A program made the translations under genes and the position numbers. A stretch of DNA of 13,802 bases from Flavobacteriaceae bacterium (GTDB taxonomy: Bacteria; Bacteroidota; Bacteroidia; Flavobacteriales; Flavobacteriaceae), in the NCBI GenBank assembly GCA_014763515.1, contig JACXVH010000051.1, positions 1 to 13,802 of the forward strand. Reading direction: 5' to 3'. This document shows positions 7,015 through 13,763 of the stretch, piece after piece. Under the pieces are notes generated by a model, which was not told where the DNA came from, ran no database searches, and was given only the letters and a program-made list of their open reading frames with translations. Every line of letters starts with the position of its first letter. Positions within the stretch are counted from its first letter, which is position 1.

Positions 7015-7566
7015 TTAAAAAGTAAAACTTTTTTCAGGATACTTTCCTTTAACTCCTTTGAATAGACTTATAAGGTATTGAAAATCTGCATCTTTATCTA
7101 CTGTAGGATAAAAGGGATCGAATAATTTTACTTCTTTTTTCCCGTAATCAAAAGCTACAGGAATAATGGGAACATTAGCTTTTAATGCTATATAGTAAAA
7201 CCCAGTTTTTAACTCATTTACTTTTTTTCTTGTTCCTTCAGGAGCAATTGCAAGTCGGAATTCTTCTTTAGTGTCAAATATTTTTGCAATAGCATCTACT
7301 TTATTTTCATTTTTCCCTCTGTTTAAAGGCGCTCCTCCAACCCATTTAAAGTAATACCCAAAAGGAAAAATAAAGAGTTCTTTTTTTCCTACAAAATTCA
7401 TTTGTAAACCAATAATTCCTCTAGTAAATAAACCTATAAAAAAGTCGTACCAACTCGTGTGAGGCATTACCATTAAAACACTTTTCTTAATTTCGGGAGA
7501 CATTTCTCCGGAAATTTTCCATCCCAATATTTTGAAAAATATAAGCTTGTAAATAAACTTTTTCAT
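7015..7566 (-). CDS. PlsC-like (lyso)phospholipid acyltransferase
   Basis: The 183-residue protein shows all four blocks of the PlsC/LPLAT glycerolipid acyltransferase family. Block I is H36-T-S-W-Y-D41, the H-x4-D catalytic pair. Block II is G-G-A-P-L-N-R83. Block III is P-E-G-T-R, residues 109-113. Block IV is V-P-I-I-P, residues 132-136. The family transfers acyl groups from acyl-CoA or acyl-ACP to a lysophospholipid or another hydroxyl at the inner membrane. It is shorter than typical PlsC (about 240 residues) and lacks a long N-terminal membrane anchor, like a small group of flavobacterial 'acyltransferases'. The exact acceptor is unknown, and ornithine-lipid or LPS-type acylation is also possible. 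The gene is divergent from a methyltransferase-fold gene and has a good promoter. Confidence 0.9.
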   Translation of the reverse strand: MKKFIYKLIFFKILGWKISGEMSPEIKKSVLMVMPHTSWYDFFIGLFTRGIIGLQMNFVGKKELFIFPFGYYFKWVGGAPLNRGKNENKVDAIAKIFDTKEEFRLAIAPEGTRKKVNELKTGFYYIALKANVPIIPVAFDYGKKEVKLFDPFYPTVDKDADFQYLISLFKGVKGKYPEKSFTF

Positions 7567-7580
7567 TCTTAAAATTTCAT

Positions 7581-7609
7581 CAAAAATAACATTATATTTA
7601 CGATTGCAA
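7581..7609 (-). promoter_or_regulatory. Promoter of the PlsC-like gene
   Basis: On the reverse strand TTG (7609-7607), an 18-base spacer and TATTTTTG (7588-7581) match the Bacteroidota -33/-7 consensus. The start codon is 15 bases beyond the box. It lies in the 54-base gap between divergent genes; no equally good box was seen for the forward gene. Confidence 0.55.
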
Positions 7610-7620
7610 AGTTTTAATTA

Positions 7621-8283
7621 ATGTTCAAGAAGTATTTAAGTTATATTTTACCAATAAAAATCTACCAAAAGAAATCTAAAGTTAGTAAAAATCTGGAAAT
7701 TACATGGAATAATGGACAACTTGTGTTAGATTCTGAGAATACAAATTATTCTTATGGAAGTTTACAACGTATTTTAAGAAAAGGATTAAAATATATTGGT
7801 TACACAAGGATTCAAAATTTTAATTCAGTTTTAGTGTTAGGCGTTGCAGGCGGAAGTGTGATTAAAACACTTGTTGAAGAAGTAAAATTTAAAGGCAAAA
7901 TTACTGGGGTAGAAATTGACAAAGATGTGGTTGAAATTGCAAATAATTTCTTTCAATTAAACAAAATAGAGCATTTAAATATTGTAGTGGACGATGCGTT
8001 TGAATTTGTTTTAAAAACAAAAGAAAAGTACGATTTAATTATAATTGACATCTTTCAAGATACAACAATGCCTAACTTTTTATTTGAAGATTTCTTTATT
8101 CAAAGAATTAAATTTTTACTTAATGTAAACGGGTTTATCTTATTTAATACTATGGTTTTAGATTACAAAGATAGACGTAGAAACGCTGCCTACAAAAGTA
8201 GATTTGACGAAAAATATTCGGTTAGAATGTATCCGAAGGTTGAAGTTCATAACGAACTTTTTACAATTAAGAAATTAACTTAG
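7621..8283 (+). CDS. Spermidine-synthase-like protein (class I SAM-methyltransferase fold)
   Basis: The 220-residue protein has a Rossmann methyltransferase-type core. Glycine-rich motif I is L-V-L-G-V-A-G-G-S-V (71-80). The acidic end of strand 2 is G-V-E-I-D (96-100), followed by V-V-D-D-A (122-126). The segment D-L-I-I-I-D-I-F-Q-D (138-147) is where polyamine synthases carry their catalytic Asp residues. It is shorter than true SpeE (about 280-300 residues) and its N-terminal beta domain is reduced, so polyamine synthesis is uncertain; many such proteins are annotated only as 'spermidine synthase-like' or 'methyltransferase'. No membrane segment is present. The last nine bases overlap the convergent coiled-coil gene. 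Confidence 0.8.
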   Translation: MFKKYLSYILPIKIYQKKSKVSKNLEITWNNGQLVLDSENTNYSYGSLQRILRKGLKYIGYTRIQNFNSVLVLGVAGGSVIKTLVEEVKFKGKITGVEIDKDVVEIANNFFQLNKIEHLNIVVDDAFEFVLKTKEKYDLIIIDIFQDTTMPNFLFEDFFIQRIKFLLNVNGFILFNTMVLDYKDRRRNAAYKSRFDEKYSVRMYPKVEVHNELFTIKKLT

Positions 8284-8892
8284 TTTTTGTTTTAAATCAG
8301 AAATTTCTCTATTTTCTTCTTCAATAATTAATTCGTAATCTTTAATTATATCTTGATTCGTTTGAATTACCTTGGCAATAACCTTGTCTCCTTCTTTTAA
8401 TTTAGAATTCATTTTAATTAAATACCAAACTAAACCCGAAAAACATAAAAAAAGAAAAGCAATTAATCTTATAAAAAAATGTCCGTTTTTAATAGCTATT
8501 GTACTTATAGAAGTATCGATGTTTTGTTCTAAATTTTTAATATTATACTTAGAATTTCCTTGAGCTTCTTTAAGACTGATTTCTAAATTTTTGCTCGTTT
8601 CATTTTGATACTCTTTTTTATAATCATCTACAAAATCACTTTTATATTTACTAGAATTAAAAAAAAGTGCGTTGGGATAAATTAATCCTACAACTGCTAT
8701 TAATAGTGTAACTAGCAATAAACATATCAAGAAAAAATTTTTAATGGTATAAAAAGCACTTTGAACGGTTTGTTTAAATTTTGACTTAGAAATTTCATTT
8801 TCTAAATCTATTAAAGATTGTTTTTTCGAGTTTAAAACCTGTACTCTATCTTCTTTGTAGCCAATTAAATTTTTAATTTCTTCTTGTGTCAT
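8275..8892 (-). CDS. Two-TM membrane protein with coiled-coil ends
   Basis: The 205-residue protein is unrecognised. It has two strongly hydrophobic stretches, about residues 53-74 and 139-160. The charged segment between them (about 65 residues) is probably extracytoplasmic. Both ends are rich in Lys, Glu and Asn with heptad-like spacing (about 8-45 and 160-205), suggesting coiled coils on the same side of the membrane. No enzymatic motif is visible. The start codon lies 4 bases after the stop codon of the displaced kdsB C-terminal frame, so it was probably co-transcribed with intact kdsB. In the present arrangement a ribosome finishing the shortened kdsB frame stops 33 bases upstream. Confidence 0.8.
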   Translation of the reverse strand: MTQEEIKNLIGYKEDRVQVLNSKKQSLIDLENEISKSKFKQTVQSAFYTIKNFFLICLLLVTLLIAVVGLIYPNALFFNSSKYKSDFVDDYKKEYQNETSKNLEISLKEAQGNSKYNIKNLEQNIDTSISTIAIKNGHFFIRLIAFLFLCFSGLVWYLIKMNSKLKEGDKVIAKVIQTNQDIIKDYELIIEEENREISDLKQKLS

Positions 8893-8896
8893 GTTT

Positions 8897-9462
8897 TTAA
8901 GATTTTAATAATAACCTTGCTTTTTCTAAATCTTCTGTTTCATATAGCGAACGCCTACATTCTCTTCTCTTGGAAACGGAATTACCGAACGCGAAAAGTA
9001 TAAAGCAAATCCTTGTTGGTCTACAATTACCTTAACATTATTAGGATTTGAAATTTCGTCTTTTTCAGTAATTTCAAACATTAGCGAAGCTAAATCAACT
9101 TTTTTATCTGTATCCTTTTTGAAAACTTCCACTAATTGACTTAACGCTTCTTTATTGATAAATGGCTCGTCTCCTTGAATGTTTACCACAACATCAACAG
9201 TCATATTTTCAACAGCTTCCGCTATTCTATCGCTACCACTTTCGTGTTCTTTATGACTCATTATCGCTTTTCCACCATTCGATTCAATTTCTTTAAAAAT
9301 TAAATCCGAATCGGTTACCACAAATACATCATCAAATAGTTGGGTTGCCAAAGCAGCTTCGTACGTTCTTACAATTACCGATTTTCCACCTAAATCCTGT
9401 AACAATTTAGCGGGAAAACGTGTAGATGCATAACGAGCAGGAATTACAGCGATTATTTTCAT
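8897..9462 (-). pseudogene. kdsB: kdsB (CMP-Kdo synthetase) with internal out-of-frame deletion
   Basis: KdsB activates Kdo with CTP for lipid A/LPS core synthesis. The first 175 residues fit the family well: V-I-P-A-R-Y-A-S-T-R-F-P-A-K (nucleotide loop), H-E-S-G-S-D-R, Q-G-D98-E-P (metal-binding Asp) and S-R-S-V-I-P-F-P-R. After G-V-R-Y-M-K the frame runs into a stop at 8926-8928, giving 178 residues against about 240 in the family. In another frame, bases 8938-8897 encode T-E-D-L-E-K-A-R-L-L-L-K-S and a stop, which is the normal KdsB C-terminus. Roughly 55 codons between the two, including the G-I-D-T segment with the second metal-binding Asp, are missing. The gene is therefore probably non-functional, unless this is an assembly error. 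A -7 box precedes it. Confidence 0.85.
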
Positions 9463-9480
9463 TGTGAAAAAATTAGATTA

Positions 9481-9488
9481 CAAATATA
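9481..9488 (-). promoter_or_regulatory. Candidate -7 box for kdsB
   Basis: The reverse strand reads TATATTTG, an exact TAnnTTTG, immediately after the helicase stop codon and 18 bases before the kdsB start. No -33 TTG at the usual distance. Confidence 0.45.
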
Positions 9489-10913
9489 TTAATCTTCGAA
9501 AAACTCATCTTTAAAACCAATCAAATATAACTTTTCCTTTGCACGCGTTACGGCTGTATATAGCCATCGAACATAATCAACATCAATTCCATTAGGTAAA
9601 TAAGGCTGCTCAATAAAAACAGTATGCCACTGCCCTCCTTGCGATTTATGACAAGTCATCGCATAGGAAAATTTTACTTGTAAGGCATTAAAATGTGGAC
9701 TATTCTTAACTTTTAAAAATTTACGGTATTGGTGTTTTTCGTCTTCAAAATCTTTCATTACTTCGTTATACAATTGATTCGATTCTTCATAAGTTAACGA
9801 AGGCGATTCACTTGTTAGAGTATCTAATAATAGAACCGTTTCAAATGCAGGTTGGTTCGGGTAATCGACCATTTTTACAGTTACAGTAGCAAATTTGAAT
9901 CCGTATAATTCTACAATGTTTTTAATGCGTTGTACTTCAATAATATCGCCATTAGCAATGAATCCAGCCTCTGAATTTTCTTTCAACCAAAAATAATTGT
10001 TTTTTACGACCATTAATAAATCTCCTACAGATAATTCACTTTCTCTATCTAAAATTTTAGTACGAATTTGTTGGTTATACTGATTGGCTCTTTTATTGGA
10101 ACGAACAATAAAAGTTGTTTCATCTGCACCATATTGTCGGAAAGAGTCGTGTATAGCGTCTAGAATTTCATAACTATCTTGTAATCTAACAATATCTTTA
10201 AAAGGATTTAATCGAAACTGAAAATCGGTAATATAACTTTGCTTTAAAATATCTCTTAATTGAGTTGCATTGTATAAAATTCCTGAAGCTTCGGCTTGCC
10301 TCATTACTTCATCCAATTCTATATGAAAAACTTCTTTATCAAAATGAAGCGACATCATGTCGATATCTAAAGCTGGACTCACATCCATTCCTATTGGCGG
10401 TAACTGAGCTGTATCACCTATAAAGATTAGTTTACAATTTTCACCAGAATCTACATAATACATTAAATCATCTAACAAAGAACCGTATTGATACATTTTA
10501 GAATCTTGATTAGAATCGGCTATCATAGAAGATTCATCAACTATAAAAACTGTATTTTTAAATTTATTTTGTTGTAATGTAAAGGAAATGCCTCCCGATT
10601 TGCTTTTTTTGGGAAAATATATTCTTTTATGAATCGTAAAAGCTTGTTTGTTCGAATAATTTGAGATTACTTTTGCTGCTCTACCTGTTGGGGCTAACAA
10701 TATATACTTTCTTTTTACGTTTTGTAAGTAATTAACAAGTGTAGAAATTATTGTTGTTTTACCAGTTCCGGCATAACCTTTGAGGATAAAAAGTTCTGAT
10801 GTATTATTATTGGTTACAAATTCTGAAATTTTTTGAAGAAAAACATCTTGTTTTTGTGTTGGCTCAAATGGAAAATTTTCACGTAACGTTTTGTAAAACA
10901 AGCTTGAATTCAT
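9489..10913 (-). CDS. RecD-like SF1B ATP-dependent DNA helicase
   Basis: The 474-residue protein, counted from the ATG at 10913, is a superfamily 1 helicase of the RecD/Dda type. Walker A is G-Y-A-G-T-G-K-T-T (46-54), motif Ia is A-P-T-G-R-A-A, and Walker B is F-I-V-D-E-S-S-M-I (about 123-131). Motif III is G-D-T-A-Q-L-P-P. Towards the C-terminus come T-C-H-K-S-Q-G-G-Q-W (420-429) and Y-T-A-V-T-R-A-K-E-K-L (452-462), motifs V and VI of the UvrD-like C-terminal domain. It lacks the long N-terminus of RecD2, so it resembles the short Dda/Pif1-like forms of Bacteroidota. The frame extends to a TTG at 10946, but that TTG is part of the TATATTTG promoter box, so the internal ATG is preferred. Confidence 0.92.
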   Translation of the reverse strand: MNSSLFYKTLRENFPFEPTQKQDVFLQKISEFVTNNNTSELFILKGYAGTGKTTIISTLVNYLQNVKRKYILLAPTGRAAKVISNYSNKQAFTIHKRIYFPKKSKSGGISFTLQQNKFKNTVFIVDESSMIADSNQDSKMYQYGSLLDDLMYYVDSGENCKLIFIGDTAQLPPIGMDVSPALDIDMMSLHFDKEVFHIELDEVMRQAEASGILYNATQLRDILKQSYITDFQFRLNPFKDIVRLQDSYEILDAIHDSFRQYGADETTFIVRSNKRANQYNQQIRTKILDRESELSVGDLLMVVKNNYFWLKENSEAGFIANGDIIEVQRIKNIVELYGFKFATVTVKMVDYPNQPAFETVLLLDTLTSESPSLTYEESNQLYNEVMKDFEDEKHQYRKFLKVKNSPHFNALQVKFSYAMTCHKSQGGQWHTVFIEQPYLPNGIDVDYVRWLYTAVTRAKEKLYLIGFKDEFFED

Positions 10914-10943
10914 AAGGTTAAAAATTGGCAGGTATATATTTTT

Positions 10944-10951
10944 CAAATATA
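10944..10951 (-). promoter_or_regulatory. -7 box for the helicase gene
   Basis: The reverse strand reads TATATTTG, an exact TAnnTTTG, 30 bases upstream of the ATG at 10913. It excludes the TTG at 10946 as the start codon. No clear -33 TTG. Confidence 0.5.
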
Positions 10952-10996
10952 CTGATGATTTTTAAAAGAATTTCTTTTAAGAAGAAAAAAAAATTG

Positions 10997-11004
10997 TAGA
11001 TTTG
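10997..11004 (+). promoter_or_regulatory. -7 box for the membrane protein/DUF3822/rsmD operon
   Basis: TAGATTTG matches TAnnTTTG and lies 33 bases before the start codon at 11038. No TTG is present at the usual -33 distance. Confidence 0.5.
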
Positions 11005-11037
11005 CGTACCTATTAAACTAATAAACTTTAAATAAAC

Positions 11038-11799
11038 ATGTTAAAAATTGCAATTTTTGTTGTATTACTAGTAGTTATAGTTTTTGCATTAGTAAAACTG
11101 ATTGATAAATTTGTTTCTGCAAAAGCACGCCCATTCTTATCTTTAATTTTATGGTTAGTGTGTGGTTATCTTGCTTATTTAATCTATGGTTCTGTAATGA
11201 AACCAATTGAGTTTGAAAAAGCTAAAAGTGAGCGTTATGAGGTTGCCGTTAAAAAAATGTTAGATCTTAAAAAAGCTCAATTAGGATACAAATCTAAATA
11301 CAAAGAATTTGCAGATTCATTTGATAAATTAGTAGCTTTTATTGAAAGTGAAAAATTTGCAATTGTTTCTCGTAAAGATACAGCTATTATTGATGCTGCA
11401 ACAAACAAAGCTTTTGGTATTACAACTGACGCTACAGGTAAAGGTGGTTTCTTTAAAGACGTTGTAATGGTAGATACTTTAGGATATGTAACTGTAAAAG
11501 ACTCTTTATTTAAAAATTCTGATCGTTACAAAAGATTAAATGTTGTAAAATTTGGAAACATTGAGGTTCCTGTAAAATTAGAAGCAAGTTCTATTGTTCG
11601 TAATGATACTAAAGTTCCTGTATTTAAAGCAGAAATTGACAAAAATGCTTTATTAGCAGATTTAGATCAAGAATTAGTAGCACAAGAAAATAAAGTAGAA
11701 TCAATTGACGAAATTAATGGTCCAACAATTACATTAGGTTCTTTAGACGAAGCTATTGTAACTGGAAACTGGCCTAAAAAATATGGTAGTAACGAATAA
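11038..11799 (+). CDS. Two-TM membrane protein of unknown function
   Basis: The 253-residue protein has two N-terminal transmembrane segments (about residues 3-22 and 33-51), joined by a short loop with Lys and Arg. A soluble domain of about 200 residues follows. That domain starts with a charged helix (about 57-100) and includes the segment L-K-K-A-Q-L-G-Y-K-S-K-Y-K-E-F-A-D-S-F-D-K-L, which loosely resembles the processed-pseudopilin pattern but has no pilin signal in front. I do not recognise a named family. It is the first gene of a compact operon. Its last 17 bases overlap the DUF3822 gene, which suggests translational coupling. Confidence 0.8.
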   Translation: MLKIAIFVVLLVVIVFALVKLIDKFVSAKARPFLSLILWLVCGYLAYLIYGSVMKPIEFEKAKSERYEVAVKKMLDLKKAQLGYKSKYKEFADSFDKLVAFIESEKFAIVSRKDTAIIDAATNKAFGITTDATGKGGFFKDVVMVDTLGYVTVKDSLFKNSDRYKRLNVVKFGNIEVPVKLEASSIVRNDTKVPVFKAEIDKNALLADLDQELVAQENKVESIDEINGPTITLGSLDEAIVTGNWPKKYGSNE

Positions 11800-12595
11800 C
11801 GATATTACTCAAAAAAATTACAAAAAGTTGTCCATTCAGGTTTCCTTGAGTGGACTTTCTTTTTGTGTTTTTGACTTATTACAAAACAATATAAGTGTTT
11901 TAAAATCTGTTACTTTTCAAGAAAACCAAGTTATTGAAGAGCAATTATGGAAAACTTTTTCTGAGTTTCCTATTTTGAGTGAACGATTTGATGAAATAAA
12001 AGTTATTCACGATAATAATTTGAACACTTTTGTTCCGCAGTCGCTTTTCGATGAAAATTATCTTGGAAGTTATCTTCAATACAACATAAAAGTATTTGAA
12101 AACGATTTATTTGCTTCTGATAATTTAAAAATTCAGCAAATTAATAATGTCTATGTACCTTATGTAAATATTAATAATTTCTTATTAGATCAATTCCAAA
12201 CATTTGATTATTTACATGTAAATACCGTGCTGGTAGATAAGCTTTTAGATAATTCGAAATACATTTTTGAAAAACAAGTTTTTGTACATGTTCAGCAAAA
12301 GCATTTTGAAATGGTAGTGGTACAAAATGGAAAACTATTGTTTTTCAATTCTTTTGAACCTTCTACTCCAGAAGATTTTATTTATTACATCCTTTTTTCA
12401 CTAGAACAATTACAATTAAATCCTGAAAATTGTTCGGTTGCGCTGTTAGGAACCATAACAGAAGAAAGCGATTTTTATAAAATTGCTTATAAATATATTA
12501 GAAATTGTAGTATTTTTAAAGTAAGCTCAATTGCAGAAAAATATTCAATTACAGAAAAACAAGCTAGAGAACATTTCATTCTAATTCATTCATGA
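11783..12595 (+). CDS. DUF3822-family protein
   Basis: The 270-residue protein matches, by position and general character, the DUF3822 family that sits directly before rsmD in many Bacteroidota. It is soluble, with no signal peptide or membrane segment. The beginning, K-L-S-I-Q-V-S-L-S-G-L-S-F-C-V-F-D, and the later V-H-V-Q-Q-K-H-F-E-M-V-V-V-Q-N-G-K-L-L-F-F-N-S-F look like the repeated beta-hairpin starts of an actin/ASKHA-like fold. This is inference from strand pattern only; ATP-binding motifs are not evident. The gene overlaps its upstream neighbour by 17 bases and rsmD by 4 bases (ATGA). Function unknown; the family name rests on memory of the context, not a search. Confidence 0.75.
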   Translation: MVVTNNDITQKNYKKLSIQVSLSGLSFCVFDLLQNNISVLKSVTFQENQVIEEQLWKTFSEFPILSERFDEIKVIHDNNLNTFVPQSLFDENYLGSYLQYNIKVFENDLFASDNLKIQQINNVYVPYVNINNFLLDQFQTFDYLHVNTVLVDKLLDNSKYIFEKQVFVHVQQKHFEMVVVQNGKLLFFNSFEPSTPEDFIYYILFSLEQLQLNPENCSVALLGTITEESDFYKIAYKYIRNCSIFKVSSIAEKYSITEKQAREHFILIHS

Positions 12596-13176
12596 GAATT
12601 ATATCAGGAAAATATAAAGGTAAAAGATTAATTGCTCCAAAAAAACTGCCTGTCCGACCTACAACCGATATGGCTAAAGAATCGTTGTTTAATATTCTAA
12701 ATAATTATTTTAATTTCAGCGAATTACGTATTTTAGATTTGTTTTCTGGAACTGGAAATATTAGTTATGAATTTGCTTCCAGAGGTGCTAAACCTATTAC
12801 AAGTGTTGATGCCGATTTTGGTTGTATCAATTATATCAAGAAAATTTCAACTGAACTCGATTTTGATATTACAACAATAAAAAGTGATGTTTTTAAATTT
12901 TTAGAAAGAAGTAATGGTTCTTATGATATTATTTTTGCTGATCCACCTTATCATTTATCGCAAGAACAATTTGAAAGTATAATTACCTTAATATTTGAGA
13001 ATGAATTACTGGAAGAAGATGGCATGTTAATTGTCGAACATTCAAAAGATATGAAGTTAGATCACATGATGCATTTTTCATTTTCTAAACATTATGGCGG
13101 TACCACTTTTTCGTTCTTCGAATTTGAATTTGAGGAAGAAGAAGAATTTGATGAAGAAAATGAAGAGGATTTTTAA
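12592..13176 (+). CDS. rsmD: 16S rRNA m2G966 methyltransferase RsmD
   Basis: The 194-residue protein methylates N2 of G966 in 16S rRNA during 30S assembly, using SAM. Seen: the N-terminal family signature M-R-I-I-S-G-K-Y-K-G-K-R-L then R-P-T-T-D-M-A-K-E-S-L-F-N-I-L (residues 22-36), SAM motif I D-L-F-S-G-T-G-N (49-56), and the catalytic D-P-P-Y (117-120) of N-methyltransferases. Length fits RsmD, except for a strongly acidic C-terminal tail of Glu and Asp (from about 175), which is an add-on here. The start codon overlaps the DUF3822 stop (ATGA), so translation is probably coupled. The gene ends inside a strong terminator. Confidence 0.95.
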   Translation: MRIISGKYKGKRLIAPKKLPVRPTTDMAKESLFNILNNYFNFSELRILDLFSGTGNISYEFASRGAKPITSVDADFGCINYIKKISTELDFDITTIKSDVFKFLERSNGSYDIIFADPPYHLSQEQFESIITLIFENELLEEDGMLIVEHSKDMKLDHMMHFSFSKHYGGTTFSFFEFEFEEEEEFDEENEEDF

Positions 13177-13188
13177 TCCTCTTTTTTT
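13163..13188 (+). terminator. Intrinsic terminator of the rsmD operon
   Basis: AAGAGGATT (13163-13171) pairs perfectly with AATCCTCTT (13175-13183) across a 3-base loop and runs into a T tract to 13188. The rsmD stop codon lies in the loop/stem. Confidence 0.8.
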
Positions 13189-13231
13189 ATAATTTTAAGT
13201 TAGATTAACATATCTTTCTTACTACCTTTAA

Positions 13232-13239
13232 TACCTTTG
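13232..13239 (+). promoter_or_regulatory. -7 box for the MFS transporter gene
   Basis: TACCTTTG matches TAnnTTTG, 16 bases upstream of the start codon at 13256 and after the rsmD terminator. A -33 TTG is not evident. Confidence 0.45.
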
Positions 13240-13712
13240 CAATTAAATATAATTCATGCTAAAGACTGCTTTCCTTAAATATATCGACAATTTTAGAGGA
13301 TTTTCTAGAGAAATTTGGATACTTACCTTAGTAACTTTTATCAATAGAGCTGGTACAATGGTACTACCCTTTTTGTCAAAATACTTAAAAGAAGATTTAG
13401 GATTTTCGTATAGTCAAGTCGGTTGGATTATGGTAAGTTTTGGTTGTGGATCGATGCTTGGTTCTTGGCTTGGTGGAAAATTATTCGACAAGATAGGTTT
13501 TTACAAAATAATGATATTCAGCTTGTTTACTAGTGGATTAATGTTTTTTGGCTTACAACACATTACACAATATGAATCGTTATTAGTAGCTATATTCTTA
13601 ATAATGGTTGTTGCAGATATGTTTCGCCCTGCTATGTTTGTTTCGTTAGCTGCATATGCAAAACCAGAAAACAGAACTCGAGCCTTAACTTTAGTTAGAC
13701 TTGCAATGAACA

Positions 13713-13733
13713 ACCACCTGCATAGCAGGTGGT
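13713..13733. repeat. Perfect 9-bp hairpin at the MFS break
   Basis: ACCACCTGC, loop ATA, GCAGGTGGT: a GC-rich stem with no mismatch, two bases after the point where MFS homology ends. There is no T-run, so it is not a standard terminator. Confidence 0.9.
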
Positions 13734-13737
13734 ATCT

Positions 13738-13763
13738 TTTACACGCTCTAAAAGAGCGTAAAC
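13738..13763. repeat. Second hairpin of the tandem pair
   Basis: ACGCTCT (13743-13749), loop AAA, AGAGCGT (13753-13759), extendable with a 2-base bulge through TTTA/TAAA. It lies 9 bases after the first hairpin. Confidence 0.8.

Noticed and set aside
7599..7606. TACGATTG as -7 box for the spermidine-synthase-like gene
   Set aside because: One consensus position is wrong, there is no -33 element, and it overlaps the better reverse-strand promoter.
8372..8563. 63-codon forward open frame opposite the two-TM gene
   Set aside because: Shadow of the real reverse-strand gene; no motif.
12211..12222. Palindrome TTTACATGTAAA inside the DUF3822 gene, similar to the operator repeat
   Set aside because: It lacks the 2-base spacer of the true repeats, lies within coding sequence and can arise by chance in A/T-rich DNA.
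13501..13713. 70-codon reverse open frame opposite the MFS gene
   Set aside because: Antisense shadow of membrane segments that clearly belong to the MFS protein on the forward strand.
13713..13763. Tandem hairpins as a double transcription terminator for the MFS gene
   Set aside because: They lie after only four or so of twelve expected membrane helices and lack T-runs after the stems.
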